Shown: positions 26,746-35,179, numbered from the stretch's first letter. The stretch: 64,000 bases of DNA from Mycobacterium lentiflavum (GCF_022374895.2 NZ_CP092423.2:2852001-2916000), one strand, 5' to 3'. Translations and numbers: made by a program. The notes: generated from the letters alone by a model not told the origin.

Positions 26746-27966
26746 ATGGCAGGCGTCCTTCAAGGGGTGCGAGTAGTCGAGTTGGCCTCCTGGACATACG
26801 TCCCCTCGGCTGGAGCGGCGCTGGCGGACTGGGGCGCGGACGTCATCAAGGTGGAGGGCGTAGCGTTCGGCGATCCCGGACGGGCCTTAGTCGTCGGCGG
26901 CTTCACCCGCGAAGCGGCCCGCCCGGACGCTGATTTCATCCTCGAGTTGGGCAACCGCGGCAAGCGCAGCATCGCGATCGACATCAAATCCGAGACCGGT
27001 CGGGAATTGTTCGGCCGCCTGTTGGCCACCGCGGATGTGTTCCTGACGAATTGGCTGCCCGGCGCACTGGATCGCGCCCGGCTCACCGTCGACGACATTC
27101 GCGCGTTCAACCCGAAGATCATCATTGCGCGCGGCACCGGCCTCGGGGTGCGCGGCCCGGACCGCGATCGCGGCGGCTTCGATGCGGCCACCTATCTGGC
27201 CCGCGGCGGGGTCGCCTACACCCTGACCCCGTTCGGGACAGATACCCCGGCAGTCCAGGGCCCCGGCTTCGGTGACCTGCAGGGCGGGGCCACGCTGGCC
27301 GGTGGCGTGTGCGCGGCGCTGTTCCACCGGGAACGCACCGGCGAGCCGACGATCGTCGACTCCTCCCTACTGGCCCAGGCGATGTGGTCGATCGCGCCGT
27401 CAATCTGTGCCGCGGATTTCTTTGATATCGACGGCATTCCGGGGGCGCCACCGGGATTGGCCATCAATCCGCTGGTGAACCGGTACAAGACGAAGGACGG
27501 TAGATGGATCCAGCTGGTCTTCCTACAGCCCGACAAATTCTGGGCCGGTTTCTGTGAGCGCATGGGACTTTCGGAGTTGGCCACCGACGAGCGCTTCGTA
27601 CCGTCGAGCAATCTAATCGCGAACGCGGCCGCGGCGACCGAGATCGTCGCGAAGACATTTGCCAGCCAGGACCTTGCCCACTGGCAGAAGGTGCTCGAAA
27701 GCGAACCGGGAGTGTGGGGTGCACTCGCTACACCGCGGGAGACGCTCAATGATCCGCAAGTCGAACCCAACGGCTACGTGGTGACAAACGTCGACGATTA
27801 CGGTGAGGAATATCGAATCGTCGCCGCGCCGGTCCAATTCAACGAAACGCCACCGCTTCCCGCGCGCGCTCCAGAACATGGTCAGCACACCGAGGAGATT
27901 TTGCTCGAACTCGGCGTCGAGTGGGACGACATCGCAAAGGCGAAGGACCTCAACTCGATCCTCTGA
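26746..27966 (+). CDS. CaiB/BaiF family CoA-transferase
   Basis: Family III CoA-transferase of 406 residues, moving CoA between carboxylic acids. The N-terminal VRVVELASWTYVPSAGA...GADVIKVE and NRGKRSIAIDIK segments are family signatures, and the catalytic Asp is probably that in RGGFDAATYLARGG at about residue 144. The C-terminal domain has RETLNDPQVEPNG. I prefer the ATG at 26746 over a TTG six bases earlier. It is divergent from the catabolic operon and could supply CoA to the same substrate, in parallel with the acyl-CoA synthetase. Confidence 0.9.
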   Translation: MAGVLQGVRVVELASWTYVPSAGAALADWGADVIKVEGVAFGDPGRALVVGGFTREAARPDADFILELGNRGKRSIAIDIKSETGRELFGRLLATADVFLTNWLPGALDRARLTVDDIRAFNPKIIIARGTGLGVRGPDRDRGGFDAATYLARGGVAYTLTPFGTDTPAVQGPGFGDLQGGATLAGGVCAALFHRERTGEPTIVDSSLLAQAMWSIAPSICAADFFDIDGIPGAPPGLAINPLVNRYKTKDGRWIQLVFLQPDKFWAGFCERMGLSELATDERFVPSSNLIANAAAATEIVAKTFASQDLAHWQKVLESEPGVWGALATPRETLNDPQVEPNGYVVTNVDDYGEEYRIVAAPVQFNETPPLPARAPEHGQHTEEILLELGVEWDDIAKAKDLNSIL

Positions 27967-28097
27967 CGGATCACGCTCGGCGGCCGCCTCGCCGGCAGTT
28001 GACAAATGGCTCCTATTCCAAGGACCAAAGTCATTGGCTGCCAACAACCTGATGACGTTAGCCGCGCCCCGCCGTAGTTTTGTGCCTGAGGTACATC

Positions 28098-29462
28098 ATG
28101 GCCACCTTCATGCGCAACAGCGACGCCTTCACCTGGGCGATGGAAACCGATCCACGACTGCGATCGACCGTCGTCAGCGTCGTGTTGCTGGATCGATCCC
28201 CGGACTGGGCTGGGGTGCGTGATCGATTCGACCTGATCAGCAGGAAACTACCGATGTTCCGGCAGCGTGTAGTGGCGTCGCCACCGCCGGCCCCGCCCCG
28301 GTGGGAGTATGTCCAGGACTTCGACCTCGACTACCACATTCGTCGAGCCGTCTGCCCCGGCGGCGGCACGCTCGATGACGTACTCGAGATGGCCCGACTG
28401 GCCGAGATGCAGGACTTCGACCGGGCGCGGGCGCTCTGGGAGGTGACACTGCTCGATGGCCTCAAAGACGATGGCGCGGCGATGATCTGCAAGTTTCACC
28501 ATGCGCTCACCGATGGAATCGGCGGCGTGCAGATCGCGATGAACTTGTTCAACCTTTCCGAAGAGCTCTATGGGCACGAGTCCTTGCCGCCCGAGCCGCA
28601 GCGATCCAGCCCGACGCTGCTGGGGGATTACCGCGATTCCTGGCGCTACGACGCGGACCTGATGGGTAAGGCGTTGATGGGTGTGGTCAAGACGGCCCCA
28701 CGCCTGATCGTCGACAGCGTTCGGCGGCCTCTTACGACGGTCCGATCCGCGGCGGCCACCACGGCATCGGTCTACCGGACGGTGCGGCCGATAGCCCGGA
28801 CCGGGTCACCGCTGGTCACCGAACGTGGCCTGATCCGGCGTCTCGGCGTCCACGAGGTGCCCAAGTCGCTCCTTCGGGAAGCTGCGCACCGTTGCGGTGG
28901 CGCGCTCAACGATGCGTTTGTCGCCGGCGTCGCCGGCGGGTTACGCCGATACCACGAGAAGCACGGCGTCGAGATCGGCGATCTGCACCTTTCCATGCCG
29001 ATCAGTCTGCGCACAGCGGCCGACGACATGGGAGGCAACCGGATCACGCTGATGCGCTTCGACGTGCCCGTGAGCGAGGCCGACCCGGCCGCACGAATCA
29101 AGGCAATACACCAGCGCACCGCCGCGGTGCGCGATGAAAGATCGCTGCCCTATACCCAGTTGATTGCCGGCGCGCTGAACCTGATGCCGCGGTGGTACAT
29201 CGGTTCGGTACTACGCCACGTCGATTTCGTGGCCAGCGACGTGCCCGGAGTCCCGGTGCCGGTCTTCCTCGGTGGCGCGCCGGTACGCGCGCAATACGCG
29301 TTCGGCCCGACGATCGGCGCGTCGGTCAATGTGACGTTGCTGACCTACGTGGACATCTGCGCGATCGGCATCAACGTCGATACCGTCGCGATACCCGACT
29401 ACGACGTGTTCTACGACGCGATCGTTGCGGGCTTTGACGAGTTAACTTCGCTCGCAAGCTAA
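28098..29462 (+). CDS. Wax ester synthase/diacylglycerol acyltransferase (WS/DGAT)
   Basis: Second WS/DGAT of the window, 454 residues. The catalytic motif is HHALTDG at 134-140. The N-terminus (MRNSDAFTWAMETDP) and the C-terminal HVDFVASDVPGVPVPVF block place it in the divergent group of mycobacterial tgs-like proteins, different from the copy at 6.8 kb. ATG at 28098 preferred over an upstream TTG. It follows the CoA-transferase by 131 bases on the same strand and may be co-transcribed. Confidence 0.9.
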   Translation: MATFMRNSDAFTWAMETDPRLRSTVVSVVLLDRSPDWAGVRDRFDLISRKLPMFRQRVVASPPPAPPRWEYVQDFDLDYHIRRAVCPGGGTLDDVLEMARLAEMQDFDRARALWEVTLLDGLKDDGAAMICKFHHALTDGIGGVQIAMNLFNLSEELYGHESLPPEPQRSSPTLLGDYRDSWRYDADLMGKALMGVVKTAPRLIVDSVRRPLTTVRSAAATTASVYRTVRPIARTGSPLVTERGLIRRLGVHEVPKSLLREAAHRCGGALNDAFVAGVAGGLRRYHEKHGVEIGDLHLSMPISLRTAADDMGGNRITLMRFDVPVSEADPAARIKAIHQRTAAVRDERSLPYTQLIAGALNLMPRWYIGSVLRHVDFVASDVPGVPVPVFLGGAPVRAQYAFGPTIGASVNVTLLTYVDICAIGINVDTVAIPDYDVFYDAIVAGFDELTSLAS

Positions 29463-29683
29463 TTCGGAGTTGAATCCCCGGCGGCGTGACTACTGGCCGA
29501 TACCGACACGGTCACAAGCACATATCGATGTCAGCGGCGGTATGGCGTAACGTCGCCAATCCACAAATCATGGCACAGTGCGCCTTTGAGAATTCCGATG
29601 GCGAGTTGTGCGTTGTCCAGGGATTCTTGTCCGCTATGCCGAGTAGCGGGTTTCGTTGGGGGGCAACAGGAGGTAGGAAGAGC

Positions 29684-29971
29684 ATGGCGAACTGGGTTCC
29701 CGCGCAGGCCTCGTGCGGACCGAACTCCAGCCGCATTCTCGACACCGCGCGGGGGATCATCATCGGACTTCGCCGGTGTCGTTCGGAGGCGGCGTTCGAC
29801 GAACTGCACACTGCGGCGCTACGTCACAAGGTTCCGGTATTCGCGATGGCCTGGGCGCTTGTGCACCTGGCCGGCGAGGGCGAAAAGACATCCAGCTTCG
29901 TCGAGGCGCAGTCGGCTGCCCGCCACGAGTGGGGTCAACTATTCAGCGGAGCAGCAGCACTGAGCTGTTGA
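29684..29971 (+). CDS. Small ANTAR-domain protein
   Basis: Protein of 95 residues. After about 20 residues comes a three-helix pattern typical of the RNA-binding ANTAR domain: ILDTARGIIIGLRRC, then EAAFDELHTAALRHK, then VFAMAWALVHLAG. ANTAR proteins act by antitermination on nascent RNA, normally as the output domain of a sensor such as GAF or a receiver; neither is present here, so signal input is unclear. AGGAGG 11 bases upstream supports the ATG at 29684 rather than a longer frame from 29486. Confidence 0.75.
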   Translation: MANWVPAQASCGPNSSRILDTARGIIIGLRRCRSEAAFDELHTAALRHKVPVFAMAWALVHLAGEGEKTSSFVEAQSAARHEWGQLFSGAAALSC

Positions 29972-30060
29972 GAAGTGATCGCGATCTTGGCGCGGCCGGG
30001 GTTCCCTGGGGGGTACCGCGGCCGTGCCAACCCATTTGGCGGCCCAGGCCCGGCCGAGCG

Positions 30061-30801
30061 TCACTGACTCGGTGCGGGGACGTGGTCGACGCAGTCGACG
30101 CGCAGTTCGTCCACCGGCAGGGAAGTCTCATAGAACCGGCACCAATATCTGCGCTGCTGTGCGTCCAGTATTTCGAGCTGGACGCATGTGCTGCACGCCC
30201 GGCTAATCGGAACGAGATCAGCGTCGTGCAATTCCCCCAGGAGCCGGACCAGACAGTCAAGGAGCACCTCTGCGTCGGCGCGACCAAGCCGTGACGCGGC
30301 AACCTCTGCCGGGGCCGTCCATCGAGAGACCATCGCGGCGGTGCGGCGTCCCGATGGGGTGAGCACCAGTTGCTGGCTGCGACCGTCAAGGGGGTCGCGG
30401 CGTCGAGCCACCAGTTGCTTGCGCGTCAGCGCGGCGACGGCGTCACTCACGGTGGGGTCCGAGACGTTCAATTCGCGGGCCAGCGCAGTGCTGCGCGCGG
30501 TGGGCGGAGGCCCGACGTACAGCCACACGAGTACTCGCATCTGCGTGCTGGATAGGTCGTGCCGCTCCGCCGCCCGTCTCGCCAGCACGTGTAACGAATC
30601 GCCGATTCGGTCGAGTGCGGCGACAATCTTCGAATCGAGACTGGGGTGGCGTTCTCCGTTGTGCTTCAGGAGTCGGCTCCGGCTGGGTAGCCGGCCGGCA
30701 CTGCCCGGACGGGCGGGTCGATGTGGCGCATGCGGCAGGCTCCTCGGTGAATTCGTTCTTCCAGATCGTTGCGGACCGGGCGCCCGGCGATGAGCGTACA
30801 A
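30061..30801 (-). CDS. MarR family regulator with cysteine-containing C-terminal extension
   Basis: Winged-helix regulator of 246 residues in the longest frame (TTG start, uncertain). The DNA-binding core is SSTQMRVLVWLYVG, then LARELNVSDPTVSDAVAALTRKQLVARRRDPLDGRSQQL, the standard MarR recognition helix and wing. After about residue 195 there is an extra segment with four cysteines (CSTC, then two more) that could bind a metal or sense redox. It is divergent from the diiron monooxygenase operon with a 111-base gap, so it is the probable local regulator of that operon. Confidence 0.85.
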   Translation of the reverse strand: MYAHRRAPGPQRSGRTNSPRSLPHAPHRPARPGSAGRLPSRSRLLKHNGERHPSLDSKIVAALDRIGDSLHVLARRAAERHDLSSTQMRVLVWLYVGPPPTARSTALARELNVSDPTVSDAVAALTRKQLVARRRDPLDGRSQQLVLTPSGRRTAAMVSRWTAPAEVAASRLGRADAEVLLDCLVRLLGELHDADLVPISRACSTCVQLEILDAQQRRYWCRFYETSLPVDELRVDCVDHVPAPSQ

Positions 30802-30912
30802 ATCAGCGTGATCGAATATGTAGGACTCCTTTCTATCTTAACTAGGATCTAGCAGGTATCGACAGCCCGGTGCACCGGCGCACGGTCCAACATCGACAGA
30901 AGGACTCAGCTC

Positions 30913-32400
30913 ATGCCGAAGCTACTGCGCAGTGACTGGTATGACCTCTCCCGCGACACCAACTGGACCTTCCGGTACGTGACCGAAGAGGAGGTGTTCC
31001 CCGAAGGCCTATCGGGAACTCACCGCGTTCCCGCCGAGGGCTGGTTGAAATGGGATGAGCCCTACAAGGTCAGTTACCGCGAATACGTGCACAACCAGGT
31101 CACCAAGGACACCACGACCTATTCGCTGAAGAACACCGTCCGGCGGTCAAAATTGTTCGACCAACTTGATCCAGGCTGGAAATCGGTGATCGTCGCCCAC
31201 TATGGCGCAATCACTATGCCCGAATATCTGGCATCCATCGCCGAAGCCAGGATGGGACGCTTCGGACGTGCTGCGGCCTGGCGCAACACCGCCACGTTCG
31301 GCACCCTCGACGAAGTCCGGCATGGCCAGATTCAAGGCTTCTTCGCCCACGGATTACTCGACAGGGAGCCACGCGCTGACTGGGCGTTGAAGGCCTATCA
31401 CACCAACGACTGGATCGTGCTGGCGGTGCGCTACCTGTTCGACGACATGTTCGTCGCCAACGACGCCGCCTCCATCGCGCTACAGCTGACCTTCACGCTG
31501 GAAACCGGATTCACCAATCTGCAATTCCTCGGCATGGCCGCGGACGCGATCGACGTCGGCGACCTGGAGTTCGGCGCCCTGATCTCGTCGATCCAAACCG
31601 ACGAAGCGCGGCACGCCCAGCAGGGTGAACCGACGATCAAGGTCTTCATCGACAACGGCGAAAAAGAGTGGGGCCAATTTCTGATCGATCATATGTTTTG
31701 GCGGTCCTGGCGCATCTTCGCATTGCTTACCGGACTGTCCATGGACTACTACACACCGCTCGAAAGTCGACGGATGTCGTTCAAGGAGTTCATCGAGGAC
31801 TGGGTGGTCAAGCAATTCGCTGATCAATTCCGGGATTACGGCCTCGAATATCCTTGGTACTGGGATGAATTCATCAACGAACTGACCTGGTATCACCACG
31901 CGATTCATCTGGGCGTGTGGTATTACCGCCCCACCGTGTGGTGGAACCCCGACGCCGGTGCCTCACCGGCGGAGCGGCTTTGGCTGGAGGAGAAATATCC
32001 GGGCTGGAACCGCAACTTCGGCCGGCAGTGGGACGTCATCACCGAGAACGTTCGCAATGGCGACATCGCCGCGACGCTGCCCGAAACCCTGCCCATCACC
32101 TGCAACCTGTGCCAGCTGCCGATCGTACGGGCGGCCGGGGTTATCGCCGGCGCGCACACCGACGCGACACCACCGGTCCATGTCCATAACGGACGCAAAT
32201 ACCTCTTCTGCTCCGAACCATGCCGCTGGATCTTCGCCCAACGACCCGACCGATTTGCCGGGCACCAGTCGCTGATCGACCGGGTGCTGTCCGGGGAGAT
32301 CAGCCCACCCGACTTGGGCACGGTGCTGCATTATTTCGGCCTCTCGCCCGATGAGCAAGGCAAAGATGCCGACGACTATGCCTGGGCCGCGCACCACTGA
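30913..32400 (+). CDS. Soluble diiron monooxygenase hydroxylase alpha subunit, TmoA-like
   Basis: Catalytic subunit of 495 residues, very close to toluene-4-monooxygenase TmoA (about 500). The diiron ligands fall at TmoA's own numbering: E104, E134 and H137 (DEVRHG), E197 (ETGFT) and E231/H234 (QTDEARHAQ); the active-site T201 and Q228 are also kept. Among pocket residues, Leu replaces Phe at 196. The C-terminal part contains CNLC (397, 400) and CSEPC (433, 437), a YHS-like putative zinc site that has lost its cysteines in TmoA. Substrate may be an aromatic or an alkene such as isoprene. Confidence 0.93.
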   Translation: MPKLLRSDWYDLSRDTNWTFRYVTEEEVFPEGLSGTHRVPAEGWLKWDEPYKVSYREYVHNQVTKDTTTYSLKNTVRRSKLFDQLDPGWKSVIVAHYGAITMPEYLASIAEARMGRFGRAAAWRNTATFGTLDEVRHGQIQGFFAHGLLDREPRADWALKAYHTNDWIVLAVRYLFDDMFVANDAASIALQLTFTLETGFTNLQFLGMAADAIDVGDLEFGALISSIQTDEARHAQQGEPTIKVFIDNGEKEWGQFLIDHMFWRSWRIFALLTGLSMDYYTPLESRRMSFKEFIEDWVVKQFADQFRDYGLEYPWYWDEFINELTWYHHAIHLGVWYYRPTVWWNPDAGASPAERLWLEEKYPGWNRNFGRQWDVITENVRNGDIAATLPETLPITCNLCQLPIVRAAGVIAGAHTDATPPVHVHNGRKYLFCSEPCRWIFAQRPDRFAGHQSLIDRVLSGEISPPDLGTVLHYFGLSPDEQGKDADDYAWAAHH

Positions 32401-32410
32401 GGAGTCTTGA

Positions 32411-32659
32411 ATGGCGCTACTTCCACTGACCGCGAACTTCGAGGGTGATGTCCTCGAGCTGCTTATCCCCGTCGACGACGCCGACACCGTCGAGCACGTG
32501 GGCCAACAGGTGGCCCACCACGTGGTCGGCCACCGGGTACCACGTCAAGACGCACCGCTTCATGTCCGCCATGAAGGTCGGATCCTGGCCTCGGACACCA
32601 TCATTGGCGCCTCGGGCGTAGAACCAATGGACCATCTTGAGGTGTTCTATGGCGAGTGA
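32411..32659 (+). CDS. Diiron monooxygenase hydroxylase gamma subunit, TmoB-like
   Basis: Small subunit of 82 residues (TmoB has about 84) with a ubiquitin-like strand pattern: MALLPLTANFEGD at the start and PMDHLEVFYGE at the end. It binds the hydroxylase alpha subunit in the (alpha beta gamma)2 complex. It starts 10 bases after the tmoA-like stop with AGGAG upstream, and its end overlaps the Rieske gene by 11 bases. Confidence 0.88.
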   Translation: MALLPLTANFEGDVLELLIPVDDADTVEHVGQQVAHHVVGHRVPRQDAPLHVRHEGRILASDTIIGASGVEPMDHLEVFYGE

Positions 32660-33020
32660 CGACGGGCCGGGCTGGACGCCCGAGTGGAAGATCGTCGCCG
32701 CTATCGATGACCTCTGGGCTGGTGACGTCGGTGAATTTTACGTCGACGATTTGCCAATCCTGCTGGTGCACTTGCGAAACGGTGAACTTCGCGCGTTTGC
32801 CGGAAACTGTCCGCACGCAGGTTTTCCGCTGGCCGATGGGGATATCGACGGCAACGTGTTGACCTGCGCCGCGCACAGTTGGGAATTCGACCTCAGCACG
32901 GGCTCCGGGCTCAATCCCGACAACTGCCGACTGGAGTGTTATCAGGTACGCCGTGATGGCGATCGCATCGCGGTCGCGATACCGCAGAGGGGAGCAAGCC
33001 ATGACGTCGTCGACCGATGA
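32649..33020 (+). CDS. Rieske [2Fe-2S] ferredoxin, TmoC-like
   Basis: Electron carrier of 123 residues that passes electrons to the diiron hydroxylase. Ligands are C54 and H56 (CPHAG) and C73 and H76 (CAAHSW), with the same 19-residue spacing as in T4MO ferredoxin, and the Trp two residues after the last His is kept. The ATG at 32649 lies inside the end of the gamma-subunit gene. The 3' end overlaps the effector gene by 20 bases. Confidence 0.9.
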   Translation: MASDDGPGWTPEWKIVAAIDDLWAGDVGEFYVDDLPILLVHLRNGELRAFAGNCPHAGFPLADGDIDGNVLTCAAHSWEFDLSTGSGLNPDNCRLECYQVRRDGDRIAVAIPQRGASHDVVDR

Positions 33021-33312
33021 ACACAAACTCGTCGGGCCGATCGTTCGGGGCTTCGATCCCGACATCGTAGCCGCCCTGACCGAGGCGATTCAGCTCGACA
33101 ACCCGGACGCCGACATCGTCGTCGAGGATCATTCGGGTTATGTCCGAATCCACGCGCCATGGTTTCTCAAGGTAACCAGCGACAGCCTGGAGTACGTTGC
33201 GGGCGAATCGATCCCGCTGGCGTCACTGGAGCCCGCAATCGCCGGATTCGCTGGCCGTATGCGCTATGTGGGCGACCACGAATTGCACTGGTACCTGGAA
33301 CGGGAGGACTGA
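33001..33312 (+). CDS. Diiron monooxygenase effector protein, TmoD/MmoB-like
   Basis: Cofactorless regulatory protein of 103 residues, the same length as TmoD. Pattern VGPIVRGFDPDIVAALTEAIQLDN, then VEDHSGYVRIHAPWFLKVT, matches the family that docks on the hydroxylase and tunes catalysis and regiospecificity. It overlaps the Rieske gene at its start and is followed after 4 bases by the beta-subunit gene. Confidence 0.88.
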   Translation: MTSSTDEHKLVGPIVRGFDPDIVAALTEAIQLDNPDADIVVEDHSGYVRIHAPWFLKVTSDSLEYVAGESIPLASLEPAIAGFAGRMRYVGDHELHWYLERED

Positions 33313-33316
33313 GACG

Positions 33317-34321
33317 ATGACTACCGCAGCGCCGCGTCGACTGAAGACCTGGAGCATCGCCGGCAACACCGGGCGCAAGCCCACCGAGTACGAAATCGCA
33401 ACCGGCAACTTCCACTATCACTTCAACCGCAAACCCGCGCCCTTCGACCTGGATCCCGACACTGCGATCAATCGCTGGTACCTCAAATACCGTGAAGGAT
33501 CTCCGCTGCGCGCCGATGACTGGGAAGGGTTTCGTGACCCGGCGGCGCTCAGTTACCGGCGATACATCGCGCTACAGCACGACCGAGAGGTCTATGCAGA
33601 GGGAGTGGTCGACCACTACGAAACCCTCAACCACGACCAGCAACTCGACCCGGCGTGGGTGGCGATCCTCGAGCGTGTGTATGTGCCGGCCCGCTTCGTC
33701 CACCACGTCCTGCAGATCACCGGTCTGTACCTCGGCCAGCTTGCGCCCAGCGCCTACATCACCAACGCGGCGTTCTTTCAGGCCGCCGACGAGTTGCGAG
33801 CATTGCAGTGGATCGCTTATCGAGCTAAGTCGTTGTCCCTGGCCCACGGTCCGCAACTGGCCAACTCTGAGGCAACACGCCGTATTTGGGAGCTGGACGA
33901 AGCCTGGCAGCCAGCACGGGAGACTCTCGAACGGTTGCTGCTCGCCTACGACTGGGGCGAGGCCTTCGCCGCGCTGAACTTGGTTGTCAAGCCAACCCTC
34001 GACGCGTTTTTCAAGGAGTCTCTGGCCGAGTTGGCCGCATCACACGGCGACGGGCTAACTGCGGCACTCCTGCAAGAGTCGCGGGTGGACACGATCCGTA
34101 GCCAGGCATGGTCGGCCGAGCTGGTCCGCTACAGCGTCTCCGCCAATCCGGCTAACCGCGACGTCCTGGCACGGTGGCAGACCGAATGGCAACCGTTAGC
34201 CGATCGTGCCCTCGACGGACTCGCCACGATATTCGCAGACGCGCCGCGTCCGAATGACCCTGTGGCCGTTGGCCGGCGAGTCGCAGCGTCGGTTTCTGAA
34301 TTCCAGTCATCCTTGGAGTAA
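33317..34321 (+). CDS. Diiron monooxygenase hydroxylase beta subunit, TmoE-like
   Basis: Structural subunit of 334 residues that pairs with the alpha subunit and has no metal site of its own. RLKTWSIAGNTGRKPTEYEI at the start, RWYLKYREGSPLRADDWEGFRDP near residue 55 and the VYVPARFVHHVLQ segment match TmoE-type proteins. The ATG at 33317 is 4 bases after the effector stop. It is the last gene of the operon: no reductase (TmoF-like) follows, only the convergent IclR gene. Confidence 0.9.
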   Translation: MTTAAPRRLKTWSIAGNTGRKPTEYEIATGNFHYHFNRKPAPFDLDPDTAINRWYLKYREGSPLRADDWEGFRDPAALSYRRYIALQHDREVYAEGVVDHYETLNHDQQLDPAWVAILERVYVPARFVHHVLQITGLYLGQLAPSAYITNAAFFQAADELRALQWIAYRAKSLSLAHGPQLANSEATRRIWELDEAWQPARETLERLLLAYDWGEAFAALNLVVKPTLDAFFKESLAELAASHGDGLTAALLQESRVDTIRSQAWSAELVRYSVSANPANRDVLARWQTEWQPLADRALDGLATIFADAPRPNDPVAVGRRVAASVSEFQSSLE

Positions 34322-34366
34322 TGGCGCCAAACACCTAGCGGATCTTCACCGCGTATTCACGCCTCG

Positions 34367-35113
34367 TCAACGAGTCCAGGCCGGCGAGTCGATCGCCGTG
34401 CGCAATGCTGCGACGATGCGTTGCTCCTTCTCCAGGAAGCGCTCGGTGGGTGCCGGCACCGAGATCGCGACGACGCTGTCGCCCAACGTCCGTCGCGCGA
34501 TGGCGGCCGCCGAAATACCGGGGGTGTGTTCTCCACGGTCGAATGCGAGCCCAGTGCGCCGGATCTCGGCGATCTCGCGGCGAAGCCGCTCGGCCACGCC
34601 GGAACTTAACCGGGAGATCATCGCCTCCGCGTCGGCGTCGCCCAGCGCCGCCAGCGCGGCCTTGCCGTTGGCGGTCACTTCCAGCGGGAATCGGACGCCG
34701 ATGGCGGAGACCGCGCGGAGCCGGTGGGACGATTCGATCTGGTCGACGAACCACATTCGCTGGCCGCGCAACACGGACAGGTCGACGGTTTCGCCGTCGG
34801 TCGCGCGCGCTACCCGTTCGATGGTCGGCCGGAAAATCGCCGAGACGTGCGGTCCCGCGGCGCTGCCGAATCCGAGCAGGCGCTCGCCCAGCGAGAAACG
34901 GCCCTGTGAATCCACCCCGGCCAGCCCGACTTCCACCAGCCCGACCAGAAGGCGCCGCGCCGTCGATTTGGCCAGTCCGAGCCGCTCGCCGAGGTCGACC
35001 AGCCGGAGCCGGCCGGGCTCGGCAGCGATCTCGTCCAATGCCGCGGCGGCACGACGCAACACCTGGATGCCTTCGTCGCGATTCGTATTCGAAGCGGGTT
35101 CCGGGGGCGCCAC
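34367..35113 (-). CDS. IclR family transcriptional regulator, Rv1773c-like
   Basis: Regulator of 248 residues, the length I recall for Rv1773c. The winged helix includes LVDLGERLGLAKSTARRLLVGL and the effector domain includes VTANGKAALAALGD and SAIGVRFPLEVTA. I chose the GTG at 35113 because a -10 box TATAGT lies exactly 6 bases upstream, which fits a leaderless mycobacterial transcript. Divergent from the BBE-type flavoprotein, which it probably regulates through a palindrome between the two genes. Confidence 0.88.
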   Translation of the reverse strand: MAPPEPASNTNRDEGIQVLRRAAAALDEIAAEPGRLRLVDLGERLGLAKSTARRLLVGLVEVGLAGVDSQGRFSLGERLLGFGSAAGPHVSAIFRPTIERVARATDGETVDLSVLRGQRMWFVDQIESSHRLRAVSAIGVRFPLEVTANGKAALAALGDADAEAMISRLSSGVAERLRREIAEIRRTGLAFDRGEHTPGISAAAIARRTLGDSVVAISVPAPTERFLEKEQRIVAALRTAIDSPAWTR

Positions 35114-35149
35114 TCTTCCACTATAGTGTTCCGCATTGCGGACTGCCAA
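35099..35149. promoter_or_regulatory. Overlapping divergent promoters with palindromic operator
   Basis: Minus strand: TTGGCA (35149-35144), 18 bases, TATAGT (35125-35120), 6 bases, then the GTG of the IclR gene, so a leaderless sigma-A promoter. Plus strand: TTCCGG (35099-35104), 17 bases, TATAGT (35122-35127). The two -10 boxes overlap within the perfect palindrome CACTATAGTG (35119-35128). TCCGCATTGCGGA (35130-35142), palindromic but for its centre, lies in the minus-strand spacer and is a likely IclR operator. Confidence 0.65.
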
Positions 35150-35179
35150 GAACCGAAATATGGATCAAAGGAGCTCCAG

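Noticed and set aside
29989..30032. GC-rich stem between the ANTAR and MarR genes as a terminator
   Set aside because: The pairing includes mismatches and a G-U pair and no T-run follows; stems of this quality are expected by chance in such GC-rich DNA.
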